DNA from: Pseudoruegeria aquimaris
GTDB taxonomy: Bacteria > Pseudomonadota > Alphaproteobacteria > Rhodobacterales > Rhodobacteraceae
DNA length: 64,000 nt
Direction of reading: 5' to 3'
Assembly (NCBI RefSeq): GCF_900172235.1
Contig: NZ_FWFQ01000012.1
Location: 1 to 64,000 of the forward strand
Shown here: positions 9,014 to 18,771 of the stretch, in pieces
Numbering within the stretch: the first letter of the stretch is position 1
How the letters are laid out: every line of letters starts with the position of its first letter
The notes under the pieces: model-generated
Seen by the model: the letters and a program-made list of their open reading frames with translations, nothing else
What the model was told of the DNA's origin: nothing
Database searches by the model: none
Position numbers and translations under genes: made by a program

Positions 9014-9382
9014 ATGCCGACAGTCCCCGAAAACGCCCTCGTCTGGTGCGAGATCCCCGTGAGCAATCTTGCCGACGCGATGGTTTTCTACGCCACCGTG
9101 CTGGACTGGGAACTCACCCTCGACGAAACCGGCCCCAACCCGGTTGCCTTCTTCCCGATGACGGAAAGCTCCGTCGCGGGTCACCTCTACCCCGGCAAGC
9201 CGGGCAAGGGCGCGGGCCCCACCGTGCACCTGGCCGTGCCCGACACCGCAGAGGCCGCCGCCGCGCGGGCCGAGGCAGCGGGCGGCACGCGGGTGATGGG
9301 GCCGATCACCATTCCGGCCGGCCAGTTCATCTACATCCTCGATCCCGACGGCAATTCCGTCGGCCTTTTCGAGGCGGCCTGA
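9014..9382 (+). CDS. VOC family protein (glyoxalase/dioxygenase superfamily)
   Basis: 122 residues forming one VOC module, with two beta-alpha-beta repeats: WCEIPVSNLADAMVFYATVL at the N-terminus and FIYILDPDGNSVGLFE at the C-terminus. These are the usual metal-site regions of VOC proteins, although the specific substrate cannot be read from sequence. AAGGA sits 8 bases ahead of the ATG. It is followed after 3 bases by a WYL-type regulator, an arrangement very common in proteobacteria where the regulator may control the VOC gene. Confidence 0.88.
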   Translation: MPTVPENALVWCEIPVSNLADAMVFYATVLDWELTLDETGPNPVAFFPMTESSVAGHLYPGKPGKGAGPTVHLAVPDTAEAAAARAEAAGGTRVMGPITIPAGQFIYILDPDGNSVGLFEAA

Positions 9383-9385
9383 GCC

Positions 9386-10084
9386 ATGCGCCGCGCCGAC
9401 CGCCTGTTCCGGATCGTCCAGGCCCTGCGGGGCGGACGGCTGCTGACGGCGGCGCGGCTGGCCGAACGGCTGGAAGTCAGCGAGCGCACAATCTACCGCG
9501 ACATCGCCGACCTGGTCGGCTCCGGCGTTCCCATCGAGGGGGAGGCCGGGGTCGGCTACGTGATGCGGGCCGGATACGACCTGCCACCGCTGATGTTCAC
9601 CCGCGACGAGCTGGTGGCGCTGGTGGCGGGCGCCCGGATGGTGCGCGAATGGGGCGGTGCGGCCATGGCGCTGGCCGCCGAGGAAGCCTTGGTGAAGATC
9701 GACGCGGTGCTGCCGCCCGCCATGCGCGCAAAGGTGGAGACCGTGCGCGTGCACGCCCGCAACCCGGGCGATCTGAGCCCCGAAACCCGCGCCCTGCTGG
9801 ATCGCCTCGAAGCCGCCGCTGAAAGCCGCACCGCGCTGCGTGTGGCCTACGAGGATCAGTCCGGCGCCGCCACGGAGCGGCGCATCCGCCCCCTCGGCCT
9901 CTGGTTCTGGGGCAAGGTCTGGACGCTGGTGGCCTGGTGCGACCTCCGGGAGGATTTCCGCATGTTCCGCGTGGACAGGCTCACCTGCGTGCGGGAGGAC
10001 GGCACTTTTCCCGCCGAGGTATCGAAATCCCTGCGGGCCTTCTACGCGGCCATGGCCGCCAGCCACGACACCCCGCACCGCTAG
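9386..10084 (+). CDS. YafY-type transcriptional regulator (HTH_11 + WYL)
   Basis: 232 residues. The N-terminal helix-turn-helix (AARLAERLEVSERTIYRDI, about residues 25-45) binds DNA. The rest is a WYL domain (VAYEDQSGAATERRIRPLGL, then WTLVAWCDLREDFRMFRVDR), a ligand-sensing module. Length fits the family. It begins 3 bases after the VOC gene and is probably translated by coupling, since it lacks its own ribosome site. The likely ligand and targets are unknown; autoregulation of the VOC-regulator pair is a reasonable inference. Confidence 0.9.
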   Translation: MRRADRLFRIVQALRGGRLLTAARLAERLEVSERTIYRDIADLVGSGVPIEGEAGVGYVMRAGYDLPPLMFTRDELVALVAGARMVREWGGAAMALAAEEALVKIDAVLPPAMRAKVETVRVHARNPGDLSPETRALLDRLEAAAESRTALRVAYEDQSGAATERRIRPLGLWFWGKVWTLVAWCDLREDFRMFRVDRLTCVREDGTFPAEVSKSLRAFYAAMAASHDTPHR

Positions 10085-10138
10085 CCTCGGCCCGTTCAGG
10101 GCTGGCGAAGGGGCAGGCAAAGGATGCGAAAAGAGAAA

Positions 10139-10166
10139 GGGCGCGCAAGGAAGCCCCCGCGCGCCC
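10139..10166. terminator. Bidirectional intrinsic terminator between the WYL regulator and proS
   Basis: A perfect 8-bp stem GGGCGCGC/GCGCGCCC surrounds a 12-base loop. On the minus strand it is followed by TTTCTCTTTT, which suits termination of proS; on the plus strand it is followed by GAATTTT, which suits the regulator. The two genes converge here, so one hairpin can serve both. Confidence 0.7.
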
Positions 10167-10208
10167 GAATTTTCACCAAGACGGCCTGATGTCCGGCTCC
10201 CGGCCGGA

Positions 10209-11546
10209 TCAGAGCCCGGCGTAGATCCCGGCGACCTTCTCCACGGCCATCTCGGGTGCAAGCTCTTCGCTTTCGCCGGTGCGGCGGCAGGTGAGTTCCA
10301 CGACGCCGTTCTTCAGGCCGCGCGGCCCGACGGTGATGCGCCACGGCAGGCCGATGAGATCCATCGTGGCGAACTTGGCGCCGGCGCGTTCGCTGCGATC
10401 GTCGTAGAGGGGTTCGAGGCCCAGCGCGGTGAAGCTCTTGTAGAGCGCCTCGCAGGCGGCATCGGCTTCCGCGTCGCCCTGCTTCAGGTTGACGATCCCC
10501 ACATGGAACGGCGTGACCCCTTCCGGCCAGATGATGCCCTTGTCGTCGTGGCTGGCCTCGATGATCGCCCCCACGAGGCGGCTCACGCCGATGCCGTGGC
10601 TGCCCATGTGGACGGGCACGCGCTCCTGCTTCTCGTTCACCACGGTGGCGCCCATCGGCTCGGAATACTTGGTGCCGAAGTAGAAGATCTGGCCCACCTC
10701 GATCCCGCGGGCGACGCGGCGGCGCTCTTCGGGCACCTGCGCGAAGAGGGCTTCGTCGTGGGTTTCATCGGTGCGCGCGTAGCGCGAGGTGAACTCCTCC
10801 AGCACCGCCTGGCACTGCTCGACGCTGTCGTAGTCGATCTCGCGGTTGCCGAACTTCAGATCGGTGATCTCGCTGTCATAGAAGACTTCGCTCTCGCCGG
10901 TTTCGGCCAGCACGAGGAACTCGTGGGTATAGTCGCCGCCAATCGGCCCGCCGTCGGCGCGCATCGGGATCGCCTGCAGCCCCATGCGCTCGTAGCTGCG
11001 CAGGTAGCTGACGAGGTGGCGGTTGTAGGCGTGCAGCGCGTCTTCCTTGGTGAGGTCGAAGTTGTAGCCGTCCTTCATCAGGAATTCGCGGCCCCGCATC
11101 ACGCCGAAGCGCGGGCGTATCTCGTCACGGAACTTCCACTGGATGTGGTAGAGCGTGAGCGGCAGATCCTTGTAGCTGCCCACGTGGCTGCGGAAGATGT
11201 CGGTGATCAGCTCTTCGTTGGTGGGGCCGTAGAGCATGTCGCGGCCGTGCCGGTCGCTGATGCGCAGCATTTCCTGGCCGTAGTCGTCGTAGCGGCCGGA
11301 TTCGCGCCAGAGATCCGCCGATTGCAGCGTCGGCATCAGCATCGGGATGTGGCCGGCGCGGATCTGCTCCTCGTGGACGATCTTCTCGATGTTCTTCAGC
11401 ACCTTGTAGCCGAGCGGCAGCCAGGAATAGATGCCGGCGGCGGATTGCTTGATCATGCCCGCGCGCAGCATGTAGCGGTGCGAAACGATCTGGGCTTCGG
11501 AGGGGTTCTCCTTGAGAACCGGGAGGAAGTAGCGGGAAAGGCGCAT
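10209..11546 (-). CDS. proS: Prolyl-tRNA synthetase, short form without editing insertion
   Basis: 445 residues of class IIa synthetase charging tRNA-Pro. Motif 2 ([21 protein letters not shown] region) and motif 3 ([10 protein letters not shown]) are intact, and the C-terminal anticodon-binding domain is present ([10 protein letters not shown] to the end). The family's long bacterial form is about 570 residues because of an ~180-residue INS editing domain between motifs 2 and 3. Only a short linker is present here, as known for alphaproteobacteria. The start at 11546 (MRLSRYF) fits the family; the longer reading frame adds 14 residues without support. Mischarged Ala-tRNA-Pro must then be cleared by a separate YbaK-type protein elsewhere in the genome. 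Confidence 0.96.
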   Translation of the reverse strand: MRLSRYFLPVLKENPSEAQIVSHRYMLRAGMIKQSAAGIYSWLPLGYKVLKNIEKIVHEEQIRAGHIPMLMPTLQSADLWRESGRYDDYGQEMLRISDRHGRDMLYGPTNEELITDIFRSHVGSYKDLPLTLYHIQWKFRDEIRPRFGVMRGREFLMKDGYNFDLTKEDALHAYNRHLVSYLRSYERMGLQAIPMRADGGPIGGDYTHEFLVLAETGESEVFYDSEITDLKFGNREIDYDSVEQCQAVLEEFTSRYARTDETHDEALFAQVPEERRRVARGIEVGQIFYFGTKYSEPMGATVVNEKQERVPVHMGSHGIGVSRLVGAIIEASHDDKGIIWPEGVTPFHVGIVNLKQGDAEADAACEALYKSFTALGLEPLYDDRSERAGAKFATMDLIGLPWRITVGPRGLKNGVVELTCRRTGESEELAPEMAVEKVAGIYAGL

Positions 11547-11733
11547 GGCGGGCCCCTTTGGTGGATTGGATGATGCGGTGCGCCGCACCGCGGGTCAGCG
11601 CCGGGTTTAGGGCAATCGCGGGCCTGCCGCAATGGACAGGATTGCCCCGGCGGGGCCGCTTGCGCTTGAACTTGCGGCCCCAATCGGCCAGACAAACGGC
11701 CAGACACGCGGGAACCAGCGAAAGGCCGTGCCG

Positions 11734-12801
11734 ATGGCGCTCACCGTCAAGGAACAGACAACCTACTGGGGCCTGACCGCCCTCGCGATCTTCGCCGTGC
11801 TCTGGGCACTGGGCGACGTGATCCTGCCTTTCGTCATCGGTGCGGCCATCGCCTATTTCCTCGATCCGATCGCGGATCGGCTGGAAGCCTGGGGCTGCTC
11901 GCGCGCGCTGGCCACCGCACTGATCACCCTGCTCGCGCTCGTGGGTTTCGCGCTGATGATCCTGCTGATCGTGCCGACGCTGATCGAGCAGACGGTCGCC
12001 CTCTTCAACGCCGCGCCCGAGTTGTTCGCGGACCTGCGCGCCTTCCTCGTGCGGCACTTCCCCCAGATCCTGAACGACAACTCCACCATCAGCCAGTCGC
12101 TGGCTTCCATCGGCGAGGCGGTCAAGGCGCACGGCGGCGAGGTGCTCTCCACCGCGGTGAGCACCGCCTTCTCGCTCATCAACGTGATCGTGCTGCTGGT
12201 GGTCGCGCCGGTGGTGGCTTTCTACCTGCTTCTGGACTGGGATCGCATGATCGCCCGGATCGACACCCTGCTGCCGCGCGATCACGCCCCGACGATCCGC
12301 CGGCTCGCCGGAGAGATCGACGCGACCCTCGCCTCCTTCCTGCGCGGACAGGGCACCGTCTGCCTGCTCCTGGGCATCTACTACGCCGTGGCCCTGATGA
12401 TCGCCGGGCTGCAGTTCGGCCTCGTCGTCGGCGTCGTCGCCGGGGCGCTCACCTTCATCCCCTACGTCGGTGCGCTCGTGGGTGGCGCGCTCGCCATCGG
12501 GCTGGCGCTGTTCCAATGGTGGGGCGACTGGGTGCACATCGGCATCGTCGCCGCGATCTTCGCCTCGGGCCAGATGATCGAGGGCAACGTGCTCACGCCC
12601 AAGCTCGTGGGCTCTTCCGTGGGGCTGCACCCCGTCTGGCTGCTGTTCGCGCTCTCCGCCTTCGGCGCGCTCTTCGGCTTCGTCGGCATGCTGATCGCCG
12701 TGCCGGTGGCCGCCGCGCTGGGGGTGCTCGCCCGTTTCATCATCGCCGAATACAAGAACGGCCGTCTCTACAAGGGGCAGGCCGGGCAAGACTCGGAGTA
12801 A
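11734..12801 (+). CDS. AI-2E family transporter / permease (PerM-like)
   Basis: 355-residue polytopic membrane protein of the AI-2E transporter (UPF0118) family, with about seven to eight helices and the typical large soluble segment between helices 3 and 4. Family motifs include FVIGAAIAYFLDPIADRLE near the N-terminus and GNVLTPKLVGSSVGLHP near the C-terminus. Members export autoinducer-2 in some species, but many have other or unknown cargo. The start at 11734 was chosen for the GAAAGG site upstream; an earlier ATG at 11632 would add 34 unlikely residues. First of a four-gene plus-strand run ending with ppx. Confidence 0.88.
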   Translation: MALTVKEQTTYWGLTALAIFAVLWALGDVILPFVIGAAIAYFLDPIADRLEAWGCSRALATALITLLALVGFALMILLIVPTLIEQTVALFNAAPELFADLRAFLVRHFPQILNDNSTISQSLASIGEAVKAHGGEVLSTAVSTAFSLINVIVLLVVAPVVAFYLLLDWDRMIARIDTLLPRDHAPTIRRLAGEIDATLASFLRGQGTVCLLLGIYYAVALMIAGLQFGLVVGVVAGALTFIPYVGALVGGALAIGLALFQWWGDWVHIGIVAAIFASGQMIEGNVLTPKLVGSSVGLHPVWLLFALSAFGALFGFVGMLIAVPVAAALGVLARFIIAEYKNGRLYKGQAGQDSE

Positions 12802-12804
12802 GCC

Positions 12805-13500
12805 TTGGCAGAACAACTCGCGTTCGATCTGCACAGCAAGCCCGCGCTCGGGCGGGAGGATTTCTTCATTTCGCCGGCCAATGCCGTCGCCGTGGCGACG
12901 CTGGCCGCCCCGGAGGCCTGGCCGAACGGCAAGATGGCCCTCGTCGGCCCGCGCGGCACCGGCAAGACCCACCTCGCCCATGTGTTCGCCGCCGAAACCG
13001 GCGCGCGCATCGTGCCCGCGCGCAGGCTGGCCGCGGAAAACATCGAGGCCCTGGCCGCCGGCCCCGTGGTGGTGGAAGACGTGCCCGACATCGCCGGGGA
13101 CGCCGAGGCGGAGGCCGCCCTGTTCCACCTGCACAACCTCGCGCTGGCCTCGGGCAGCGCTCTGCTGGTCACCGGCTCGACGCCGCCCAGCCGCTGGCCG
13201 ATCGCCCTGCCGGACCTGGCCAGCCGGATGCAGGGCACCGCGATCACCCAGATCGAGCCGCCGGACGACGCGCTGCTCTCCGCCGTGCTGCTGAAACTCT
13301 TCAACGACCGCCAGACCCCGCTGGACCCGGCGGTGATCCCCTATCTCGTGAGCCGGATGGAACGCGCGCTCGGCAGCGCGGCCGATCTCGTCACGGCGCT
13401 GGATACCGCCGCACTGGCGCGCCGGCAGCCGGTGACGCGGCCGCTCGCGGCGCGCGTGCTGGAGAGCCATTGCAGCCCGGCGGCCTCCGCGTCATCATAG
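12805..13500 (+). CDS. hda: DnaA inactivator Hda-like AAA+ protein
   Basis: 231 residues resembling the AAA+ part of DnaA without the DNA-binding domain IV, the hallmark of Hda/HdaA. The N-terminus carries QLAFDL, the clamp-binding peptide by which Hda docks on the DNA polymerase beta clamp. Walker A is [12 protein letters not shown]; the Walker B equivalent is VVVEDVPD. Hda on the clamp stimulates ATP hydrolysis by DnaA after initiation, preventing re-firing. The start codon is TTG, 3 bases after the permease stop. In Caulobacter HdaA has this role; here it is inferred from family. Confidence 0.88.
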   Translation: MAEQLAFDLHSKPALGREDFFISPANAVAVATLAAPEAWPNGKMALVGPRGTGKTHLAHVFAAETGARIVPARRLAAENIEALAAGPVVVEDVPDIAGDAEAEAALFHLHNLALASGSALLVTGSTPPSRWPIALPDLASRMQGTAITQIEPPDDALLSAVLLKLFNDRQTPLDPAVIPYLVSRMERALGSAADLVTALDTAALARRQPVTRPLAARVLESHCSPAASASS

Positions 13501-13528
13501 CGATACAAGAGTTTTTCATAAGAATCCC

Positions 13529-15703
13529 ATGACCCAAGCCGATTTTCTGCACAGCCCGATCCCTGCGCCCGTGACCCTGCCGGAAGAAGAATTCACCGGC
13601 CCGAAGCGCTTCATGAACCGGGAGCTGAGCTGGCTTGCCTTCAACTGGCGCGTTCTGGAAGAGGCGGAGAACCCGCGCGTCCCGCTGCTGGAGCGCGTGC
13701 GGTTCCTGTCGATCTCTGCCACCAACCTCGACGAGTTCTACACCGTCCGCGTGGCCGGCCTGCGCGAGCTGAACCGCGAGGGCAACACCACCCCGGCGGC
13801 CGACGGGCTGTCCCCGGCGGAGCAGCTCACCCTGATCAACGAGGAAGCCCGCAAGCTGATGCAGCACCAGCAGGAAGTCTGGAGCGCGCTGCAGGACGAA
13901 CTCGACGCACACCGCATCTTCATCCTCGAAGCCGGCGAACTCACCGAGGATGACCGCGCCTTCCTTGCCGAGCACTTCCTCACGCAGGTGTTCCCGATCC
14001 TGACGCCGATGGCGATCGACCCGGCACACCCCTTCCCCTTCATCCCCAACACGGGCTTCGCGCTGGCGCTGCAACTGGAGCGCAAGAAGGACAAGCGCAC
14101 GCTTGAGGCGCTGCTGCCGGTGCCGCAGCAGATCCAGCGCTTCGTCGTGCTGCCCTCGGAGGCGGGCGAACACCGGGTTCTGCCGTTGGAGGATCTGCTC
14201 CTGCTGCACCTGGACAGCCTCTTCCCCGGCTACAAGACGAAGGGCCACTGCACCTTCCGCGTCCTGCGCGACAGCGATCTGGAGGTGGAGGAAGAGGCCG
14301 AGGATCTGGTGCGCGAGTTCGAGGTGGCCCTGAAACGGCGCCGCCGCGGCGACGTGATCCGGCTCAAGATATCGGCGGGTGCCCCGGAGGCGCTGCGTTC
14401 GATGATCATGGAAGAGCTCGCCGTCGGCGACGGCGAGGTCGTGGAGATCGAGGGGATGATCGGCGTGGCCGATCTGAAGGAGCTGGTGCTGGACGACCGG
14501 CGCGAGCTTCTCTGGCCCTCCTTCGCGCCCCGCGTGCCCGAGCGCGTGCAGGATCACGAGGGCGACATGTTCGCCGCGATCAAGCACAAGGACATGCTGC
14601 TGCACCACCCCTACGAAACTTTCGACATGGTGGTGCGCTTCCTCGAACAGGCGGCGCGCGATCCCAACGTGCTGGCGATCAAGCAGACGCTCTATCGCAC
14701 CTCCCAGAATTCGCCCATCGTCGCCTCGCTCTGCGAAGCGGCCGAGAACGGCAAGTCCGTCACCGCCCTCGTGGAGCTGAAGGCCCGCTTCGACGAGGCC
14801 GCCAACATCCACCAGTCCCGGCGGCTGGAACGGGCCGGTGCGCATGTGGTCTACGGCTTCGTCAACTACAAGACCCACGCCAAAATCAGCTGCGTGGTGC
14901 GCCGCGAGGGCAACCGGCTGGTGACCTATTCCCATTTCGGCACCGGCAACTACCACCCGATCACCGCGCGCATCTACACCGATCTCAGCTTCTTCACCTG
15001 CGACGACGCCCTCGGGCGCGATGCGGCCAAGGTGTTCAACTACCTGTCGGGCTACGCGCAGCCGGTTGCGCTCGAAAACCTCAACATCGCTCCGCTGACG
15101 CTGAAATCCACCCTGATCGAGAACATCGAGCGCGAGGCCGAGTTCGCGGCGGCGGGCAAACCGGCGGAGATCTGGGCCAAGATGAACGCGATCATCGAGC
15201 CCGACGTGATCGACGCGCTCTACGCCGCCAGCCAGGCCGGTGTGAAGATCAACCTCGTGGTGCGCGGCATCTGTGGCCTGCGCCCCGGCATCAAGGGGCT
15301 GTCCGAGAACATCCGGGTGAAATCCATCGTCGGGCGCTTCCTCGAACACTCCCGCATCGTCTGCTTCGGCAACGGCCACGGGCTGCCCTCGAAGAAGGCC
15401 AAGGTCTACTTCTCCTCGGCGGACTGGATGGGCCGCAACCTGAACCGGCGCGTGGAAACGCTGGTGGAGGCGACGAACCCCACCGTGAAGGCGCAGATCG
15501 TGAGCCAGATCATGACCGCGAACCTCGCCGACGTGGCCCAGAGCTGGGTGATGCAGCCGGACGGCAGCTTCCGCCGGCACGAGGTCGCCCCCGATGAAAC
15601 GCCGTTCAGCTGCCACCGGTTCTTCATGGAAAACCCCTCGCTTTCGGGCCGGGGTTCCGCCGGGGCATCCGATGTGCCCGAACTCACCCATTCCGACGAT
15701 TGA
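13529..15703 (+). CDS. ppk1: Polyphosphate kinase 1
   Basis: 724 residues, the full length for PPK1, which makes polyphosphate reversibly from ATP. The N domain opens with [19 protein letters not shown], typical of the family. The catalytic phosphohistidine region HFGTGNYHP lies in the first C-terminal phospholipase D-like domain, and the second such domain follows with [12 protein letters not shown]. It lies 28 bases after hda and its stop overlaps a possible TTG start of ppx. Polyphosphate links to stress survival; PPK and the Ppx downstream set its level. Confidence 0.96.
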   Translation: MTQADFLHSPIPAPVTLPEEEFTGPKRFMNRELSWLAFNWRVLEEAENPRVPLLERVRFLSISATNLDEFYTVRVAGLRELNREGNTTPAADGLSPAEQLTLINEEARKLMQHQQEVWSALQDELDAHRIFILEAGELTEDDRAFLAEHFLTQVFPILTPMAIDPAHPFPFIPNTGFALALQLERKKDKRTLEALLPVPQQIQRFVVLPSEAGEHRVLPLEDLLLLHLDSLFPGYKTKGHCTFRVLRDSDLEVEEEAEDLVREFEVALKRRRRGDVIRLKISAGAPEALRSMIMEELAVGDGEVVEIEGMIGVADLKELVLDDRRELLWPSFAPRVPERVQDHEGDMFAAIKHKDMLLHHPYETFDMVVRFLEQAARDPNVLAIKQTLYRTSQNSPIVASLCEAAENGKSVTALVELKARFDEAANIHQSRRLERAGAHVVYGFVNYKTHAKISCVVRREGNRLVTYSHFGTGNYHPITARIYTDLSFFTCDDALGRDAAKVFNYLSGYAQPVALENLNIAPLTLKSTLIENIEREAEFAAAGKPAEIWAKMNAIIEPDVIDALYAASQAGVKINLVVRGICGLRPGIKGLSENIRVKSIVGRFLEHSRIVCFGNGHGLPSKKAKVYFSSADWMGRNLNRRVETLVEATNPTVKAQIVSQIMTANLADVAQSWVMQPDGSFRRHEVAPDETPFSCHRFFMENPSLSGRGSAGASDVPELTHSDD

Positions 15704-15756
15704 CAGACGCCGCGACTCATTGTCAGAGTGCAACCCGGACTGAAGGGGATGATCTC

Positions 15757-17301
15757 ATGGACGGAGGCTCCGAAGCACCCGGCGAAGACTGGGGGCCGTT
15801 CGGCAGACCGCTGTTCAACGATCCATCGTCGCGTGCGCTTTCCCGCGTAGGCGTGGTGGACGTTGGCTCCAACTCGGTTCGCATGGTCGTTTTCGATGGA
15901 GCTGCGCGCAGCCCTGCGTATTTCTTCAACGAAAAGATCATGTGCGGCCTCGGCTCGGGCCTGTCGGAAACCGGCAGGCTGAACCCCGAGGGGCGCAAAC
16001 GCGCGCTGGCGGCGATCAAGCGCTTCCAGCGGCTGGCAGAAGAAATGGAACTCGCACCGCTTTCCGCCGTTGCTACGGCCGCGGTGCGGGAGGCGGAGGA
16101 CGGTCCCGGCTTCAGGGAGGAGATAGCCCGGGAGACCGGCCTCCGCCTCTACGTCATCGACGGCGAAGAAGAAGCGCGGCTCTCCGCGCAGGGCGTGCTG
16201 CTCGGCTGGCCCACCGCACAGGGGCTGGTGTGCGACATCGGCGGCTCTTCGATGGAGCTTGCGCAGGTCGGCAACGGCACCGTCGGCAAGCGCCGCAGCA
16301 CCAAGCTCGGGCCGTTGAAACTGCGCGACATCAAGGGCGGCAAGAAGGGCCGCGCCGAATACATCAAGCGCGTGATCAACGAATTGCGTGCGGAGTTTCC
16401 CGAAGATCAGAAACGCCTGTTCCTCGTGGGCGGCAGCTGGCGCGCCATCGCCCGGCTGGACATGCAGCGCCGGGGCTACCCGCTGAAAGTGCTGCACGAA
16501 TACCGGATGCGCCCGAGCGACGTGCAGGCGACGGTGAAATGGATCCGCGCGCAGGATCTGCAGACCCTGCGCGCGGAGGCCGGCATCTCCGAGGCCCGCA
16601 TGAGCCTCGTCCCGCTGGCCTGCGAGGTTCTCAAGCGCCTGATCCACACCTTCGGCCCGAAGGAAATCGCGATCTCCTCCTACGGCATCCGCGAGGGCCT
16701 GCTCTACGAGCAGATGCCCGATCCGCTGCGCCACAGGGATCCGCTGATCGAGGCCTGCCGCTTCTCCGAGGCCAAGGACGCCCGCATCCCCGGCTACGGC
16801 AAGGCGCTCTACAATTTCGTCAAACCCCTGTTCAAGACGGACAAATACGAAGACATCCGCCTCATCCGCGCCGCCTGCCAGCTTCATGACGTGAGCTGGC
16901 GCGCGCATCCGGACTACCGGGCGGAAGTCTGCTTCGACAACGCCACCCGCGCCAACATGGGCGGGCTCAAGCACTGGGAACGGGTCTACCTCGGGCTCGC
17001 GCTGCTGCACCGCTACAAGAACAGCCGTTCAGGCAGCCACTTCGAGCCGCTGTTCTCGCTGGTGCCCGAGAAGAAGATCCGGGAGGCGGAGGTGCTGGGC
17101 AAGGCGATGCGCTTCGGCGCCATGTTCACCACGCTGAACCCGGAGCACCTGGGCAAGCTGAAGTTCTACCCCAAGAAACAGGTGCTGGAGCTACGGCTCT
17201 CCCACGAGGCCGAAGACCTGTTCGGAGAGGTTGCGCAGGCGCGTTTCGCCTCGCTCGCGCAGGCTCTGAATGCGGAAACAAAGGTGATCCGGCCGCGCTG
17301 A
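15757..17301 (+). CDS. ppx: Ppx/GppA family exopolyphosphatase
   Basis: 514 residues of the sugar-kinase/Hsp70-type ATPase fold. The phosphate 1 motif VVDVGSNSVRMVVFDG starts at about residue 32, the second is CDIGGSSMELAQV, and an HD-like C-terminal domain follows (LHDVSWRAHPDYR). The enzyme removes terminal phosphate from polyphosphate, and some members also hydrolyse pppGpp. The start at 15757 has AAGGGG 8 bases upstream; an alternative TTG at 15700 overlapping the ppk1 stop lacks one. Its pairing with ppk1 supports a polyphosphate role. Confidence 0.93.
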   Translation: MDGGSEAPGEDWGPFGRPLFNDPSSRALSRVGVVDVGSNSVRMVVFDGAARSPAYFFNEKIMCGLGSGLSETGRLNPEGRKRALAAIKRFQRLAEEMELAPLSAVATAAVREAEDGPGFREEIARETGLRLYVIDGEEEARLSAQGVLLGWPTAQGLVCDIGGSSMELAQVGNGTVGKRRSTKLGPLKLRDIKGGKKGRAEYIKRVINELRAEFPEDQKRLFLVGGSWRAIARLDMQRRGYPLKVLHEYRMRPSDVQATVKWIRAQDLQTLRAEAGISEARMSLVPLACEVLKRLIHTFGPKEIAISSYGIREGLLYEQMPDPLRHRDPLIEACRFSEAKDARIPGYGKALYNFVKPLFKTDKYEDIRLIRAACQLHDVSWRAHPDYRAEVCFDNATRANMGGLKHWERVYLGLALLHRYKNSRSGSHFEPLFSLVPEKKIREAEVLGKAMRFGAMFTTLNPEHLGKLKFYPKKQVLELRLSHEAEDLFGEVAQARFASLAQALNAETKVIRPR

Positions 17302-17309
17302 AGGCGTGC

Positions 17310-17678
17310 TCAGATCTCTACTTCCCCATCTTCCAGCGGCCGGGCCTCTTCCTCGCGGCGCAGCTCTTCCGGCGTCTTGCGGCGGATCAGGATATCGCCG
17401 TTCTCCAGCACTTCGGGGGCGTGATACTGGGAAAGTTCCCCGATCCGCCCCAAGAGCTCTTCCAGCGCCGGGCCCATGTCCTGCTGAAGGCCCTCCAGCT
17501 CCCGCAGGGCGGGCTCCATGTCTTTCAGGAGTTCCTCGAACAGCATCGAAAGCCCCTGCTCCATCAGGGACAGCCCCTCTTCCTTGCGGGAGCCCTCCGA
17601 TTCCTGCGCGAGCGCGGGCAGAGGCGCCGCGCCGAGGGTGAGGCTGGCAAGCAGCAGGCTGGTGGCGATCGGTTTCAT
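17310..17678 (-). CDS. Small periplasmic protein, Glu/Leu-rich helical
   Basis: 122 residues with a Sec signal peptide (MKPIATSLLLASLTLGAAPLPALAQ; cleavage after ALA at about residue 24). The mature part is almost wholly alpha-helical and acidic, with heptad-like Leu/Met/Glu spacing at about 38-85, then a DILIRRKTPEELRREEE tail. Relatives are sometimes labelled 'AAA+ family ATPase', but no Walker motif exists here, so that name is misleading. Function is unknown. It converges on ppx, 8 bases apart. Confidence 0.75.
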   Translation of the reverse strand: MKPIATSLLLASLTLGAAPLPALAQESEGSRKEEGLSLMEQGLSMLFEELLKDMEPALRELEGLQQDMGPALEELLGRIGELSQYHAPEVLENGDILIRRKTPEELRREEEARPLEDGEVEI

Positions 17679-17748
17679 GCCCCCAATATAGGCACCCAGG
17701 CGCCCCGCCGGAAGCCTTGCCGCGTGGAGACCCGGCGGTTTGCCGCCG

Positions 17749-18768
17749 TCACAGGTCGATGTCCAGCGTGACGGGGTAGTGATCGGAGGCCGTGAGCAGC
17801 GCCTGCCGCAACTCGGGCGTGCCGTAGCAGACGGGATCGTCGAACGGGTGCCAGATGCGCCAGCGCGGATTGCGCGCGCGCAGGTCCGGCGAGACAAGGA
17901 TGTAATCCAGCAGCGCCGAAAGGTAGCGCTTTTCCTCGGCGATGTAGAAACGCGACGTGGCCGGCTGTGCGCCCATCTTCTGGGTAGAGGCCTGCCGGGC
18001 GTGCGGATCATACAGCTGCGGGCCGTCCTCCTCGCCCATGACGATCTCCACGCCGGAGCGCCCGAAGAGCTTTTCGTATTCATCGAGGCCGGGGCCGTCG
18101 TTGAGATCGCCCATCACGATGAGCGGATCGCCGGCCGCCAGATGCGCCTCGATGCGCCGGCGCAGCCACACCGCCTGCGCCAGCTGCTTGCGGCGGTTGG
18201 CGATGGAGATCCGGATCACCTCGTCGCGGGTGCGGGCGCCGTGGGGTGCCTTGGATTTCAGATGTACCCCGATCATGCGGAAATCCACGCCCGCCGCGCT
18301 GGTGGCGGCGATCTCCAGCGGCGGCTTGGAGAAGCGGATGGTCTCGGGCGCGGAATCGACGTCCAGATCCAGCGGGAATTCCCCGTCGAAGCGCGGCACC
18401 CAGCCGCGCTGCGCCTCAAGCCCGCTCTGCGGGTCATGGCGCGCCGTCAGTGCCGTGGGATCAAACAGCAGCGCCAGCTCCTGCTGGGTGTCATTGGTGA
18501 ACCCCGTCAGCGCCCGCCTCGTGCGCAGATCGTAGAGCGCCGCGAAGTTCTCCAGCGCGGCCACGGTGGAGCGGCTGCGGTTGGTGTCCGGCGCTTCGAC
18601 GATCATCACCGCATCGGCATCCAGCGCGGTGAAGACGATGCCCAGCGCCTCCAGCTGCTGCGCCCGGGTCACGTCCCGCCGGGCCGACCAGCCGTCATCG
18701 GCAAGCGGGCGGTCGTCATCGTCGAACAGATTGGTGAACCACTCGATGTTGTAGGTGGCGATGCGCAT
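17749..18768 (-). CDS. Endonuclease/exonuclease/phosphatase (EEP) family protein
   Basis: 339 residues with the EEP metal-dependent hydrolase signature. The N-terminus reads MRIATYNIEWF (metal-binding Asn/Glu), a central MGDLNDGPG provides the catalytic Asp/Asn pair, and the C-terminal SDHYPV contains the catalytic Asp-His. Such enzymes cleave phosphodiesters in DNA, RNA, lipids or small molecules; the substrate is not deducible. No signal peptide is visible, which suggests a cytoplasmic enzyme. The gene follows the DnaJ/TerB gene with 3 bases between. Confidence 0.88.
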   Translation of the reverse strand: MRIATYNIEWFTNLFDDDDRPLADDGWSARRDVTRAQQLEALGIVFTALDADAVMIVEAPDTNRSRSTVAALENFAALYDLRTRRALTGFTNDTQQELALLFDPTALTARHDPQSGLEAQRGWVPRFDGEFPLDLDVDSAPETIRFSKPPLEIAATSAAGVDFRMIGVHLKSKAPHGARTRDEVIRISIANRRKQLAQAVWLRRRIEAHLAAGDPLIVMGDLNDGPGLDEYEKLFGRSGVEIVMGEEDGPQLYDPHARQASTQKMGAQPATSRFYIAEEKRYLSALLDYILVSPDLRARNPRWRIWHPFDDPVCYGTPELRQALLTASDHYPVTLDIDL

Positions 18769-18771
18769 GGA

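Noticed and set aside
11125-13470. 781-residue minus-strand reading frame opposite the permease and hda genes
   Set aside because: Arg/Gly/Gln/His-rich shadow ORF; the opposite genes have clear domains and ribosome sites.
13391-15733. 780-residue minus-strand reading frame opposite ppk1
   Set aside because: Shadow of ppk1, whose motifs are complete.
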